Shown here: piece after piece, positions 42,977-55,109 of the stretch | Numbering within the stretch: the stretch's first letter is position 1 | Layout of the letters: each line of letters opens with the position of its first letter | NCBI GenBank assembly: GCA_037693485.1 | Contig: CM075350.1 | Location: forward strand, 64,584,001 to 64,648,000 | DNA from: Kitagawia praeruptora | Taxonomy: Eukaryota; Streptophyta; Magnoliopsida; Apiales; Apiaceae | Length of the DNA: 64,000 bases | Reading direction: 5' to 3' | The notes under the pieces: generated by a model | The model's input: the letters and a program-made list of their open reading frames with translations, nothing else | Told to the model about the DNA's origin: nothing | Database searches by the model: none | Program-made: the position numbers and the translations under genes

Positions 42977-43630
42977 CCCGATATTATATTTATTATTTCC
43001 TTTCCTTTCTAACAATTGACAACTTTCATGGCAGTTGTTTTAGCCTCAATTGTTTCCTTTTTTTTTCTATAGTCAAATTTTATTCAATTATAACTTGGAT
43101 TGTTTTAATCTTTCCTATTTTAAAAACTTGCTACCGACAGAAAAGTGATTTGTTTATGATTCATATACTTGGTTCATAATTGATAAATTTTAAAAGAAAA
43201 GATTGCTTTAGATACCTTTTAAACAGAAAATCAAATCAGTAAAAAATCAAATGGTAAAAAGTAACGTGATGATATCCCGCTCAATATTAAAATATTTTAA
43301 ACCCGATATTATATTTATTATTTCCTTTCCTTTCCTTTCTAACAATTGACAACTTTCATGGCAATTGTTTTAGCATTAATTGTTTCCTTTTTTTTCCTAT
43401 AGTCAAATTTTATTCAATTATAACTTGGATTGTTTTAATCTTTCCTATTTTAAAAACTTGCTACCGACAGAAAAATGATTTGTTTATGATTCATGTACTT
43501 GGTTCAAAATTGATAAATTTTGAAAGAAAAGATTGCTTTAGATACCTTTTAAACAGAAAATCAAATCAGTAAAAAATCAAATGGTAAAAAGTAACGTGAT
43601 GATATCCCGCTCAATATTAAAATATTTTAA
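42977..43630 (+). repeat. ~325-bp tandem duplication in the Helitron 5' region
   Basis: CCCGATATTATATTTATTAT begins at 42977 and 43302; both copies run to GCTCAATATTAAAATATTTTAA. They differ by a few substitutions and one TTTCC. Ends about 290 bp before the RPA-like start codon. Confidence 0.92.
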
Positions 43631-43917
43631 AAATTTAAACATGTAATGCATCTAATTGTGCACAGTATTTGACATCCATAATTCAGGCAAGGATCAAGGA
43701 TCGATTATGCACACTAATTATTCTATTCCATATTTCTTATATTATTATCACCACCTCAATTGTATAAAATCTAATGTATTACTTAGTCTGATACACTCAC
43801 CCTTATTAAACCTTTTCTTACCAGGTAATCTTCCTCATATGAGTTCTTTGGTTGCATCACAAACATATATGTGTATGATATTATAATGTAAATCTATTAA
43901 TTTCTTTGTATACAGGC

Positions 43918-46448
43918 ATGGCTACTGAATCTTATGATAGGTTAGAACTGTTGGACAAATCAACTACTGACTGGAAAATCAAAGTACGGGTTACCAGGAT
44001 GTGGCCAGCAATCAGTAATGAATCTTCAGTATGCAAAGGATACAATCTCATTCTCATTGACGATGATGTAAGTTTCTAATTGTTGAGTTGTTTCATGCAA
44101 AGCATGACATAACATACTAATTTCACATTTAACTAATTCATAATTATATTCTTCTCTTTTTCAGAGTTACCACATTCATGCTTTCGTGAATTACTCCAAA
44201 TGGAAGAAAATCGAAAAAGATGTAAAAGAAGGGTCCATCTATGTCATTGCAATTTTTGAGGTCTACGATGCTATTGCAAGACTAAGGCCTGTGTCCTCAA
44301 AGATGACAATTAGTTTTACAGAGGAAACCATAATTGAACCTGTCAAAGAAGAAGATCCTTTGATTCCAATGAACAAGTTTGAGTTCGTCACCCTCGAAGA
44401 TCTAAAAAATTTGGCATCTGTAACATCAAAAAATGAAGGTGGAAATCAAAAGATGGCACAGCCTGAATTTGTTTATGGTATAAATAAACATAATATATTA
44501 CTGTTTTTATAATTTATATCCTCATTGAATTTTTTATTTATTTTATGGTACTAATGTGTCCTAAACATGTTTGTACGTTTGTAGATGTCTTGGGTGTTGT
44601 GGATGATGAACGTTTAAATGTTAGGTCAGTTACTACTATGTATGGGGAGAAGAAACAGCTCAAATTTAAGATCTCTGATGGAAGGTACTTAAATTTAATT
44701 TAGATATAAAAATTTATACACATAGTATCTATCCGCTATTGCAGTAGCTATTTTATAAATACTTTTTTTTGAAGAGTCTATCATAAGAGTGATGATATGA
44801 TATGTTATTTTTTTTGTCATTTTAGACGAAGCGAAAAAGTTACTGTTTGGGGGCAATTGGCAAATTCTGTGAAAGACATGATCTTGGAAGAAAAAATTAG
44901 TCCAAAAATAATTATTTTGACAAGTACAAAAGTTCACATGTATATGGATGAGGTACAAATCAATACTATGCCATCAACCAAGGTTTATATGAACTATGAT
45001 AATGAACATGTGGCATCAATGAGGGAAAGGTATATCTTATTTACTATCTAATGGTTGTGAATACATCTAATTTAGCTTCATGGTTAAGGCAATCATGATT
45101 TGTTTCTTATATTTATATTGTAGGTTTGAGAAAAAGAATCATACTACACCTGGCATAAAGAGTATCCAGAGTTTGCAGCGTCCAAGAACTAAAGTTCAGA
45201 TTGAAAGCATGGACTTAAAAACACTTATGTCCATAAAAGACGAGGCATATATTGATGTAATATTATGATAACTCCATTCATGTTGCAGTGATATAATAAT
45301 TGCATATGCAGACAAATGTGAAACAAATATTAATATTGTTTATATACTCATGGCTAATTACATATCTCTCTTCAAACAAATGCATTTGACAGAAAGAAGT
45401 ACAGTGTCGTGCCAAGATCTGCAAGGTAGAGGAAGACAATAGCTGGTGGTACAAAAGCTGCATATTTTGCAAGGCAGATGTAAAACAACTTGATGAAGAA
45501 TTCAAATGTACAAATTGTCCAAGAAGCATGCCATCCCCCGAAAAAAGGTATCTCTTTTTCCTATATATTTAGCTCACTCTTATGTATAGACTATTATGTA
45601 AAAATGTTCATTGGTTAGAAATTAATATTTAGGTTTAGGATATTGGTGTTGGTTGAGGATGAAGTTGAGGCATGTAATTTACTTCTCCTTGATCGTGCTG
45701 CCACACGGATTGTTGGATCGACTGCCACTAAAATTATTGCAGAACTGAGTAAGGTGTGTGCAATGTATATCTATTGTTTATAATTATGTATATTGCATTC
45801 TATGTAACTTTGGCTCTATAGGTGAACTTGGAGGATGAATCAAAGGAGCTTGAAGGACTGCCAAAGAAATTGAAGAATATTGTAGGAAAAGAGTACACAT
45901 TCATCATAAAATTTTTCAAAGAAAATATAGTAAATGATTGCAGTTTGTACTATGCCTCTGACGTTTCCTACTCAAGTGTGGCAGTCCCCGCTGAATCAGT
46001 ATCATCCATTACAGATTTAACCATAGTCACCAATACTGGAGTAATCATTCTCTAACACAATACATTTATGGAGATATTTAAATTTACATTGTTAAAGTTC
46101 TAAATCTTATAACCTAACATTTTTATTCTTTTTCAGAAAGTGGATGCGAACCACCAGACTCCTGATACAGCAAATTCAACAACTAAGAAGCCTGTGACAA
46201 TTAAGGTTGAAAAAGACTCCCCAACAAAAGATATCTCACCTACTAAACACCAAAATAAGAAGCTTAAAAAGGTAAAATTGTTATTTATAACAATGAAACT
46301 TACTATTCATTTTGGGCTTTTGATAGATAGAAGGATGATATTTTTTTTTTGTTACATAGTAAAATGTTGGCGCACGGCTGCACTTTCGAGCGGATTTGCC
46401 TACAAATATAATGTTTGTCAGGAAGCTTATGGCCAAAGACTATTTTAG
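43918..46448 (+). CDS. Helitron RPA-like single-strand DNA-binding protein
   Basis: About nine exons with GT-AG borders: 43918-44067, 44165-~44479, ~44585-44684, ~44826-45029, ~45124-45255, ~45393-45548, ~45633-45753, ~45822-46038, 46137-46271. The last ends in a stop at once in the next exon, or by read-through at 46448. The N-terminal OB-fold (DWKIKVRVTRMWP...HAFVNYSKWKKIEKDVKEGSIYVI) and a second OB region (RSEKVTVWGQLANSV) match DBD-A/B of RPA1. A zinc ribbon (CRAKICK...WWYKSCIFCKADV...FKCTNCP) matches the RPA1 C-terminal domain. The C-terminus is Lys-rich. Plant Helitrons commonly carry such a gene; it probably coats displaced single-stranded DNA during rolling-circle transposition. No lesion noticed. 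Confidence 0.85.
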
Positions 46449-46449
46449 T

Positions 46450-46929
46450 TTCAACCATTTAGCTTTTAAATAAAGTTGCTTCATGTTTATGACTTTTTGT
46501 TCTGGTAAAATAAAAATCTTGATATGTAAAAAATTCAGGTTTATTGTTTTAGAATTTATTGTTTTAGAGTGAAGACATATGATTTTTCATTAAAGCTTTC
46601 GCAAATCCTAAATAAATAGAACTTTGTGATTTGTCCACAGTGTACTAATTTAGTTCTCTTATTTATTTTTTCAATTTTTTCTTTTTTAAAATTGTAACCT
46701 ACTTAAACATATACTTGCATCTCATTCATTTGAAACACAACATTTTTGGCGAAAACTTTTTAACAGATTGATTATAAGGAAACATGATTATATTTAATAA
46801 TTGATAATCTGTTTTTAATTGTACTACTTAATAATTTCAAATAAATAAAAATAATTAGAGTTCATAGATTTCAAAGAAGCATGTGAATTTCTATTAAATT
46901 ATAATTGTGAATTTAACAAAAACTGAAAA
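46450..46929 (+). other. Helitron spacer
   Basis: AT-rich DNA after the RPA-like gene; no coding signal recognised. Confidence 0.5.
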
Positions 46930-47280
46930 GATCATAGACCTGTAGAAGTCCAGATATAAGCTTTCTGTAGCCGCCACCACATTCAATGTCCCGCTCTAAC
47001 TTAAACGAGTACTGTAGAACCATGTCCTGTATTTATTGGCAACTTCTTGAAATTTAGCACGTCTCGCAAAATGCTTAGCAAAACTATCTCAATACCTGCA
47101 TATACTTAAAATTGTGAGAAAACTGCTACCTTACTCCCTTGGGGTTAATATTTAATAAAGTGAAATTTTTTAACTGTATCAAAGTTGCAAGAAACACCTG
47201 TCTGATCGTTAGTGGCATTCGGATTATCCAATTCAGCCTTCCAGTGAGCTTTAACATGTTTAGTAATTGGAAGGAGCATC
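46930..47280 (-). pseudogene. Captured calreticulin-like gene fragment (two exons)
   Basis: Minus strand. An exon-like stretch 47279-~47198 (MLLPITKHVKAHWKAELDN) lies between a TAG acceptor and a CAG/GT donor. A second stretch, ~47098-46935, follows a TGCAG acceptor. It reads FAKHFARRAKFQEVANKYRT, then after a one-base shift VLQYSFKLERDIECGGGYRK and LISG. The latter closely resembles the N-terminal domain of calreticulins (VLQYSxKxEQxxECGGGYxKLxSG), best the plant CRT3 type from memory, and the upstream exon could match the preceding WK.E segment. Short, frameshifted and antisense to the Helitron genes, so a captured pseudogene fragment. I have no alignment to confirm it. Confidence 0.5.
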
Positions 47281-47930
47281 TAGGGAAAAACATCAAGAAT
47301 TATGATAAACGAAAATAATTAGTGTGTGCAACTCATCCTATGTAACCAATATAAACACCAGCATAATATTTAACAGCTTTTCAATGCATAAATATTTCCA
47401 AATATACAGCATCATAGGTACCATATCAACTCAAATTAAACAGATTAAGCAATAAGGACACACTATGGTTTCAAGTTGTTTAAGCATTCCTTATCTTCTG
47501 TGCCCGTGCCAACTATATATATATGTAAAGAGTCAAGTTATTTTCTTTCCCAAATGTGACATAGGAATCTAAAAGATAAGATGATGATTAAAATTAAAAT
47601 CAAAAGTATGCCCAGATATCAATATGCACTAATTTCGAAAATCTCCATATATGTCTTCTTACCATATATGTCCATATAGTAATATGCACAAACCAACCAG
47701 ATAGTAATATGCACAAACCAATATATCCCTATTTTACTACTTACTTATAATCATTGTATACATATATGGAAACTATCAAAATTAGTGTGACTAAAATGAA
47801 TACAAACAAAGCAATACATCCCTGATTTTACTATATACATACTTAAGTGAGATTATTTCAATTAGCATGAATCATAACAACTTGCTTTAATTAGATTGGT
47901 CCAATAGGTTGTTTATGTATCCGGAAAATA
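47270..47930. repeat. Helitron internal repeat, copy 1
   Basis: Shares AGCAATAAGGACACAC, TTTAAGCATTCCTTATCTTC, GTGCCCGTGCCAACTAT and further stretches with 51655-52145 in the same orientation. Non-coding; copy 1 continues from the calreticulin-like fragment, so it may be captured intron. Confidence 0.85.
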
Positions 47931-47959
47931 CTTTCAAAATTTTTTTACTTCTCGACGAC

Positions 47960-50900
47960 ATGATTCCAACATCAAACTCATCTTCAAGCAATGCTGAGCA
48001 TTCTAAAGGTAATTCACGATCCTACTTTGGTTTAATGGAAAACTAATCATTATATCTAAAACTTACATGATCTATAGGTCGCAAACGAAATCAAACGGTT
48101 TCGTCAGATTTCATTGGTACTGGTGAGCGGCCTTATGGAGTGACTCAAAATATTCCACATTCATATAGTTCTCTTCACAACAAAGAAAATGTTTCTCCTA
48201 ATTGTTATCCCGCCGACAGAACTTTAGGTATAATGAGGTTTAATTTATAAATATGTACTTACCAATCAACTAACTATAATATTCATTTTTTATGTTCAAT
48301 ATGCTCAAAACACGTAAATTCTTACTACAGATAGCAGGAGATCAATTTTCAGTCAAGCTAATGTCGTTGTCATGCCAAAAAGCTCTTTTAAATCCCCTCT
48401 CCCTACACTAGGACATTTACAAAATTCAAATTCTGTGCAAAGACCGCTGCGAAGCTCTCCTCTTATTGATTGTTCAGACTTCCAACGAACTGTTCTTAAT
48501 AGTTCACAAATGAGGGCACCACCAGGTAATCTTTTGTTATATAGTTAAAGGAAATAATACATAATATACTCCCAATCAATAAATCATTATCAAGCCAAAA
48601 AGACTCTTTTAATTCTTCTAATAACGCATTATTACGTTAATAATATCCAGATAGTTCTGTACAAAAACCACTACGGACCTCTCCTCTTATTGATTGTGCA
48701 GACTTCCAACAAACTATTCTTAATACTTCACAAATGAGGGCACCACCAGGTAAATTTTCGCAAAAAACAATCTATTAGCCAACATAAACATTTGCATTTG
48801 AGAATTTAAAATTGGTTCAATTTGTTCTAATATGTTATTGTAATAATACTTTTACACGCTCTTAGATACTTTTAAAATAGTACAATTGTATGCATTTTTA
48901 TAGGTACACAATTACCTCTTAAGAACAAGGGAAATTATTGTTCAACCCCACTTTCTACTCTTGAGGATGTTGAGAAGGGTAAGTTAAAGTATTTATCAGG
49001 AATCTTTACATTCATGATTATGCATAACATCAATTTTTTTGTAGGTTTGTGTCAATACTTTCTAGATCCAAAAAATAAAACAAACATCAAAAACACTTTC
49101 AGAGAGACTACTACATTTGCCGATCAAAATAAAGAGTTGATGACTAGGAACAAAGACAATCAGAACTATGATACAAACGCTATGAAGAACCTGATGCATT
49201 CATTTAATCATGCCGCTGACAACTCAGGATCACATCAAGGTACATAATTTTTTCGATTTTTTGTCATCAAATTCAGCATATTTTATGATTGTTTAAGGTG
49301 AAAAAGGGGTTGTAAAATTCTAATAAATTAAGTTCATCGTAGATATTATAATCACTTCAAGGATTAAAATATTTAAATTTTAATAATTCCTTATATATCA
49401 GGTAATAAATATAATGCAGACCCCAAATAAAGTGAAGGAAGAGAGATAAATTTTAGTGGGTAATATAAATATTCATAAAACATTTTACATAGATGTATCA
49501 ACATACAGGTTTACTTGATTTTGACATTTATTCTGTTCCTAGACTACATGTCAGGATACATGGATTTGGGTTCTCCGTCAGAGAAATGTGAATATTGTGG
49601 TGCTATCATGTGGGATGGAGAGAGAAACAATAAAAGTGCCAAAAATAAAAAACCAACCTTTTCTTTGTGTTGTAACGTTGGTACAATACAGTTACCCAGT
49701 GAAAAGCCACCTCCTGATTTTCTTGCCGTTCTGCTATCCGATCCTCAGAAGTCTTTACATTATAAAATGAACATTAAAAGATACAATGCAATGTTTGCAA
49801 TGACCTCTACAGGTGGTATTGTGGATCGTGATATCAATAATGGTACGGGCCCACATTGTTACAGAATATATGGCCAAAATCATCATAATCTAGGTTGCTT
49901 GCAACCTAGAGATGGTCAATCGCCAAAATTCTGTCAGCTCTATATCTATGATACAGAAAATGAGGTTGAAAATAGAATAAATGCAATATGTGGAGATCAT
50001 AATGAGGAGCAGGTTGATAAGGAAATTGTTGAAGGTCTGTTAAAAATGCTTGATAGACACAATGAATTAGTTAAAGCTTTTCGCCTTGGCAGAGATCGTG
50101 TTAATAGTGATGAAAGTGATGATTTCAAGTTGGTCCTTATATCTTCCAGATCACAATCTGGAAGGGCAAATCATATCTCTCCCTCGAATGAGGTTGCTGG
50201 ATTTATTGTTGGGGCTGATGAAGATACAAAGGGATATCGTGATGTTATTGTCCAAACTAAACAAGGGTTCTTGAAAAGAGTTTATGAAACGTTTCATAAA
50301 TTTATGGCCTTGCAATATCCTCTATTGTTCCCTTATGGTGATGATGGATTTCATCTTGAAATACCTTACAAAGAAAGTGTTGGGAAATGTTCAAAGAAAA
50401 AAGGTTATATCACTATGCGAGAATATTATGCATATCAACTAATGATACGCAACAATCCAGGTATTTCTTCGTAACTCCATCACATTTATACTTACTTTCA
50501 CTTGCTGAAATACATAGGCTTTACATAATGAATATTTATAATTTCAGTTTCAACACTTCGACATGGTGGAAGATTATTTCAGCAGTTTGTTGTTGATGCA
50601 TATACAGCTATTGAGCAATACAGACTGAACTGGGTTAGAGATCATCAACAACTTATCCGTTCAGATCAGTATAGTTCAGTTCGAGATGCATTAAGTAAAG
50701 GTGATGCTGATCCGGCACATATTGGAAAGCCTGTGATACTTCCTGCCAGCTTTACGGGATCAAAGCGCTATATGACTCAATACTTTCAAGACTCACTGGC
50801 CATTTGCAAAAATATTGGTCATCCCACTTTCTTCTTAACGATGACTTGCAATTCTAAATGGCCAGAAATACAAAGGATGCTTGACATGATGCCTGGAGTT

Positions 50901-53900
50901 AAAGTTGAAGATGCTCCTGATGTCGTTGCAAGAGTTTTCAAATTAAAGCTTGACCAGTTGGTTAATCTCATTAAAAAAGAAAACTATTTCGGCAACTGCA
51001 TAGGACGTGAGTATTGCTCAACATATGTCTTATCGTAGCATCTAACATTTCAAATATAGTATGATCTTACTTACGCTTATACTGTTATTCACATCACTAA
51101 AGTATTTTTTGCAGTTATGTATGTAATTGAATTTCAAAAACGTGGTCTTCCGCACGTGCATATGTTAATTTGGATTGATTCTAAAACGAAGCCACGAACA
51201 GTTGCTGACATTGATAAGATTATATGTGCTGAAATCCCTGACCAGAGAATAGATCCAATTGGATACCAAGCAGTAAAGCAGTTCATGGTGCATGGCCCAT
51301 GTGGTATTGATCGCCCAACTTCCCCATGTATGGAACGTGGTAAATGTATACGACATTTTCCTAAAAGGTAATAATATTTAAAGTTTCTTTATCAATTTAA
51401 CAATAATGATAATGATATCATATAATATAACTATGTTTTGATTATTTTAATAGCTATTTAAGGTTTAAGTTTGAATGCTATCATAATACGAAATCACTAC
51501 ATGCAAAATGCCCAACTACACTTTATATAATTGTATCTGTTGTATACACCTTTAGTTACCTAAATTTTTTTATGTTAGTTCTGTTTTAAATTGTACTATT
51601 TAAAAATTACAAATACCTAAAAAAGTTGAATGCATTTCTTGCAAAAATTAATTGGAAGGAGAATCAAGGCTAAAACATCATTAAAACATCAATAAATGCT
51701 TTGCAATGACAAATTACTTACTACAACACATCGTATGTAGCCAATATGAACACCAAAAAAATATTTAACAGCATAAACGTTTCCAACTATATGAACTCAA
51801 ATGAATAAGAGTAAGCAATAAGGACACACCTATAGTTTCCAGTTGTTTAAGCATTCCTTATCTTCTGTGCCCGTGCCAACTATCTATGCATGTAAAGAGT
51901 CAAGTTATTATCCTTCCCAAATGTGACATACGAATCTAAAAGATTAGAAGATAATTAAACTTAAGATCAAAAGTATGTCCAGATACCAATATGCACAACC
52001 AATATATTCCTGATTTTAAGGCTAAATTATGCAAGTAAGATTTTTTCATGTGAGACGTGTTAATTGTATTAAATATATGGAAACTCAAGAAATTAGTGTG
52101 ACTAAAATGAATACACACAAATCAATACATCCCTGATTTTAAATTTATATTTCTCCATTGCTACGCAATTTATTGTCTATATATCGAGTCATTCAAAAAT
52201 TAACTTTTAACAGTTGTATCAACTTTTTAATAATGTCATTTGATTATTCGCAAACTAAAAAAACTGATAGCATATACAAATATTTTATGTTTCCAGGTAC
52301 AGTTCGTGTACGACTTTTGATGATTGTGGGTTTCCTATCTATCGTAGGCGGCGACTTGATCCAACACCAGAGAAAAGTGAAGGTTATGTGGACAATAAAT
52401 ATGTCGTTCCTTACAATAGAGATCTCTTGGTACGCTTCCAGTGTCACATAAATCTTGAGTTTTGCAACAATTCACGCGCCATTAAGTATTTGTTCAAATA
52501 CTGTTTAAAAGGTCAAGACACAGCAACCATGATGTTGAAAAGAATAAAGAAGAAGAAGAAAGATTCGACAAAGGATGGATCAGGTGTTGATAGTCTTTTA
52601 ACTAAATCAAATGTGTCTGCTAAGATTAAAATTAAGGATGAAATAAATGAATATCTTGACGGTAGATACATTTGTGCTTCTGAAGCAGCCTGGAGAACTT
52701 TTGGTTTCGATATTCATTACAGATTTCCAGCAATTGAAAGGCTTCCTGTGCACTTGAAAGATTGCCAGCCTATAAGTTTTGATTTAAACATGTCTTCAGA
52801 CGATATAGAACGTAGAGCTGCTTCACGGAAGAGTAAATTGGAGGCTTGGTTCGAAGCCAATGATAAACTTGAAATAGCTCGGAAGTTTACGTATGAAGAA
52901 TTTCCCCGACACTTTGTATGGGATAATCGTAACACAACATGGAAAGTGAGATCCAAAGGCACTATGTATGGAAGACTGCCTCAGATTCATGCACAATCCG
53001 GGGAAGCTTTTTATCTTCGAAAACTCCTGACTAAGTTCAAAGATTGTCGATCATGGGATGATTTAAAAACAGTTGATGGTATTAAATATGGGAGTTACAG
53101 GGAGACATGTTCAGCTTTAGGCCTTTTAAATAATGACAATGAATGGCAAGATGCAATCAGAGAGAATGCCAGGTCTGCAATGCCTTTCCAATTGAGACAA
53201 TTATTCGTTTACATTATTACAAATTGCCAAGTCTCTGATCCGCTAAAATTATGGTCTGACAACTGGCGTTGTTTGTCTGATGATATATTATATCGTCGTA
53301 GAAAGCTCTTGAATGACCCAAATTTTCAAATGTCTGATGATGAAATTAAGAATTTCGCACTTGGAGGTATATTCAATAATTTTGAATATTGGTCATCATT
53401 ATCAATTTAAATTTCAGATTATCATTTTTATTTATATATACATTATTCATTCATATTTTTTATTATTTTATGCAGAAATCGAGAAATTACTAAATGAGAT
53501 AGGTAAAACTCTTCATAATTTCCCCACAATGCCATTTCCAGAGGCTCCATACTTGGGAAATATTCAAAATCGTCTAATTGCTGAAGAAGTGAGTTATAAC
53601 GTGGAAGATATGAAGATTGAACATGATAAGTTGTATTCTAACTTAAATGCGGAGCAACAAAGAGTTTATGATTCAGTTATCACCAATGTTAACTCTAAGA
53701 AAGGTGGAATTTTCTTTGTTCATGGGAGTGGTGGATGCGGCAAAACCTTTCTTTGGAAAACTTTAATTTTCCGTTTGAGGTCTGAGAAAAAAATAGTTTT
53801 GCCTGTTGCCTCATCAGGTATTGCTGCTGTACTCCTACCCGGAGGTAGAACAGCACATTCTAGATTTCTCATTCCTTTGGATCCTGATGAATACACAATA

Positions 53901-55109
53901 GCAGGTATTAGTCATGGAACTGATATTGCCGAGTTGTTACAATCCACCATTTTAATCATTTGGGATGAAGCTCCCATGCAAAATCGATATGCTTTTGAAT
54001 GCATTGATCGTTGCTTTCGAGATATTATGTCTGCAACTGATTCATCAAACCGTTACAAACCATTTGGTGGTATAACTATGGTCTTCGGAGGTGATTTCCG
54101 TCAGATCTTGCCTGTTGTTCCTAAAGGTACAAGAGCTGATATTGTTAGTATTGCATTCAACAGATCAAAGCTATGGCGTTTCTGCGAGCTTCATGTTTTG
54201 AAGCAGAACATGAGACTTCATGTAGGTAATTCTGAAGCTGAGAATAAGGCAATTGAAACGTTCAGCAATTGGGTACTTGATATTGGTAATGGAAACTTGC
54301 CAAACTTAAACTCAGGTAATTCAGATTGTGATGCTGATATAGAGATACCAAAAGAGTTTTTAGTTCATGCTGACACTGATCCAATAGATGAAATTATCAA
54401 GGTCACTTATCCTGATTTGTTATCCAATTTTAGATCCTCACAGTATCTCAAGGAAAGAGCTATCCTTACTCCTACAAATGTTGTTGTTGATGATATTAAT
54501 ATGAGGGTATTGGATAAACTTCCAGGTAAAATCTATACCTACCTTAGTACTGATGCCATAATTGATCCGCCTTCTGGGAAAGATGACGACGCGGAAGCTT
54601 CTTTTCCAGTTGAGTATTTAAATTCTCTTAATATGGCTGGCATTCCGAAACATCAGTTGGTATTAAAGGAAGGGTCTGTTGTCATGCTACTTAGAAATCT
54701 CAGCCAGATAAATGGATTGTGCAATGGTACTCGGATGGTTGTTAAAAAGTGTAACAAGAACACTGTTGAATGTCAAATTCTTTGTGGCAGTCATGTTGGA
54801 ACGACTCATCTCATACCAAGAATAGATATGGCTCCTTCCGATAAAAAATGGCCCATTAAATTTACAAGGAGACAACTGCCATTACAAATATGTTTTGCCA
54901 TGACAATTAATAAAAGTCAAGGACAATCGCTCGAAACAGTTGGTTTGTATCTTCCTACTCCGATTTTTACGCATGGTCAATTGTATGTTGCAGTTTCAAG
55001 GGTCACTTCCAGCAAAGGCTTGCATATTCTTATATGTTCGGACAGAGGAGGAACTACAAATATTACCAAGAATATTGTGTACGAAGAAGTTTTTTATAAT
55101 CTTCAATAA
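47960..55109 (+). CDS. Helitron Rep-helicase (HUH endonuclease + PIF1-like helicase)
   Basis: Eleven exons by splice sites: 47960-48010, 48078-48227, 48331-48525, 48651-48749, 48904-48978, 49045-49239, 49543-50460, 50548-51006, 51115-51367, 52297-53366, 53476-55109; the earliest exons are least certain. A low-complexity N-terminus leads to a Cys-rich motif (CEYCGAIMW...LCC) and the Helitron_like_N region. Rep has the HUH motif GLPHVHML (~51150) and the two-Tyr motif IKYLFKYCLKG (~52480). The helicase has Walker A GSGGCGKT, Walker B IIWDEAPM, GGDFRQILPV, INKSQGQS and YVAVSRVTS, ending VFYNLQ. All catalytic motifs are present and exons are open. It should nick at the CTAG end and unwind the element; introns make it eukaryote-expressed. 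Confidence 0.92.
51655..52145. repeat. Helitron internal repeat, copy 2, in a Rep intron
   Basis: Lies in the ~930-bp intron between HUH and two-Tyr exons (51368-52296) and repeats most of 47270-47930 with moderate divergence, but lacks the calreticulin-like exons. Starts near TTAATTGGAAGGAGAATC, similar to the copy-1 exon edge. Confidence 0.85.

Noticed and set aside
43918..55109. Host RPA1 and host PIF1 helicase genes side by side
   Set aside because: The helicase is fused to a HUH/two-Tyr Rep domain and the pair is bracketed by Helitron ends.
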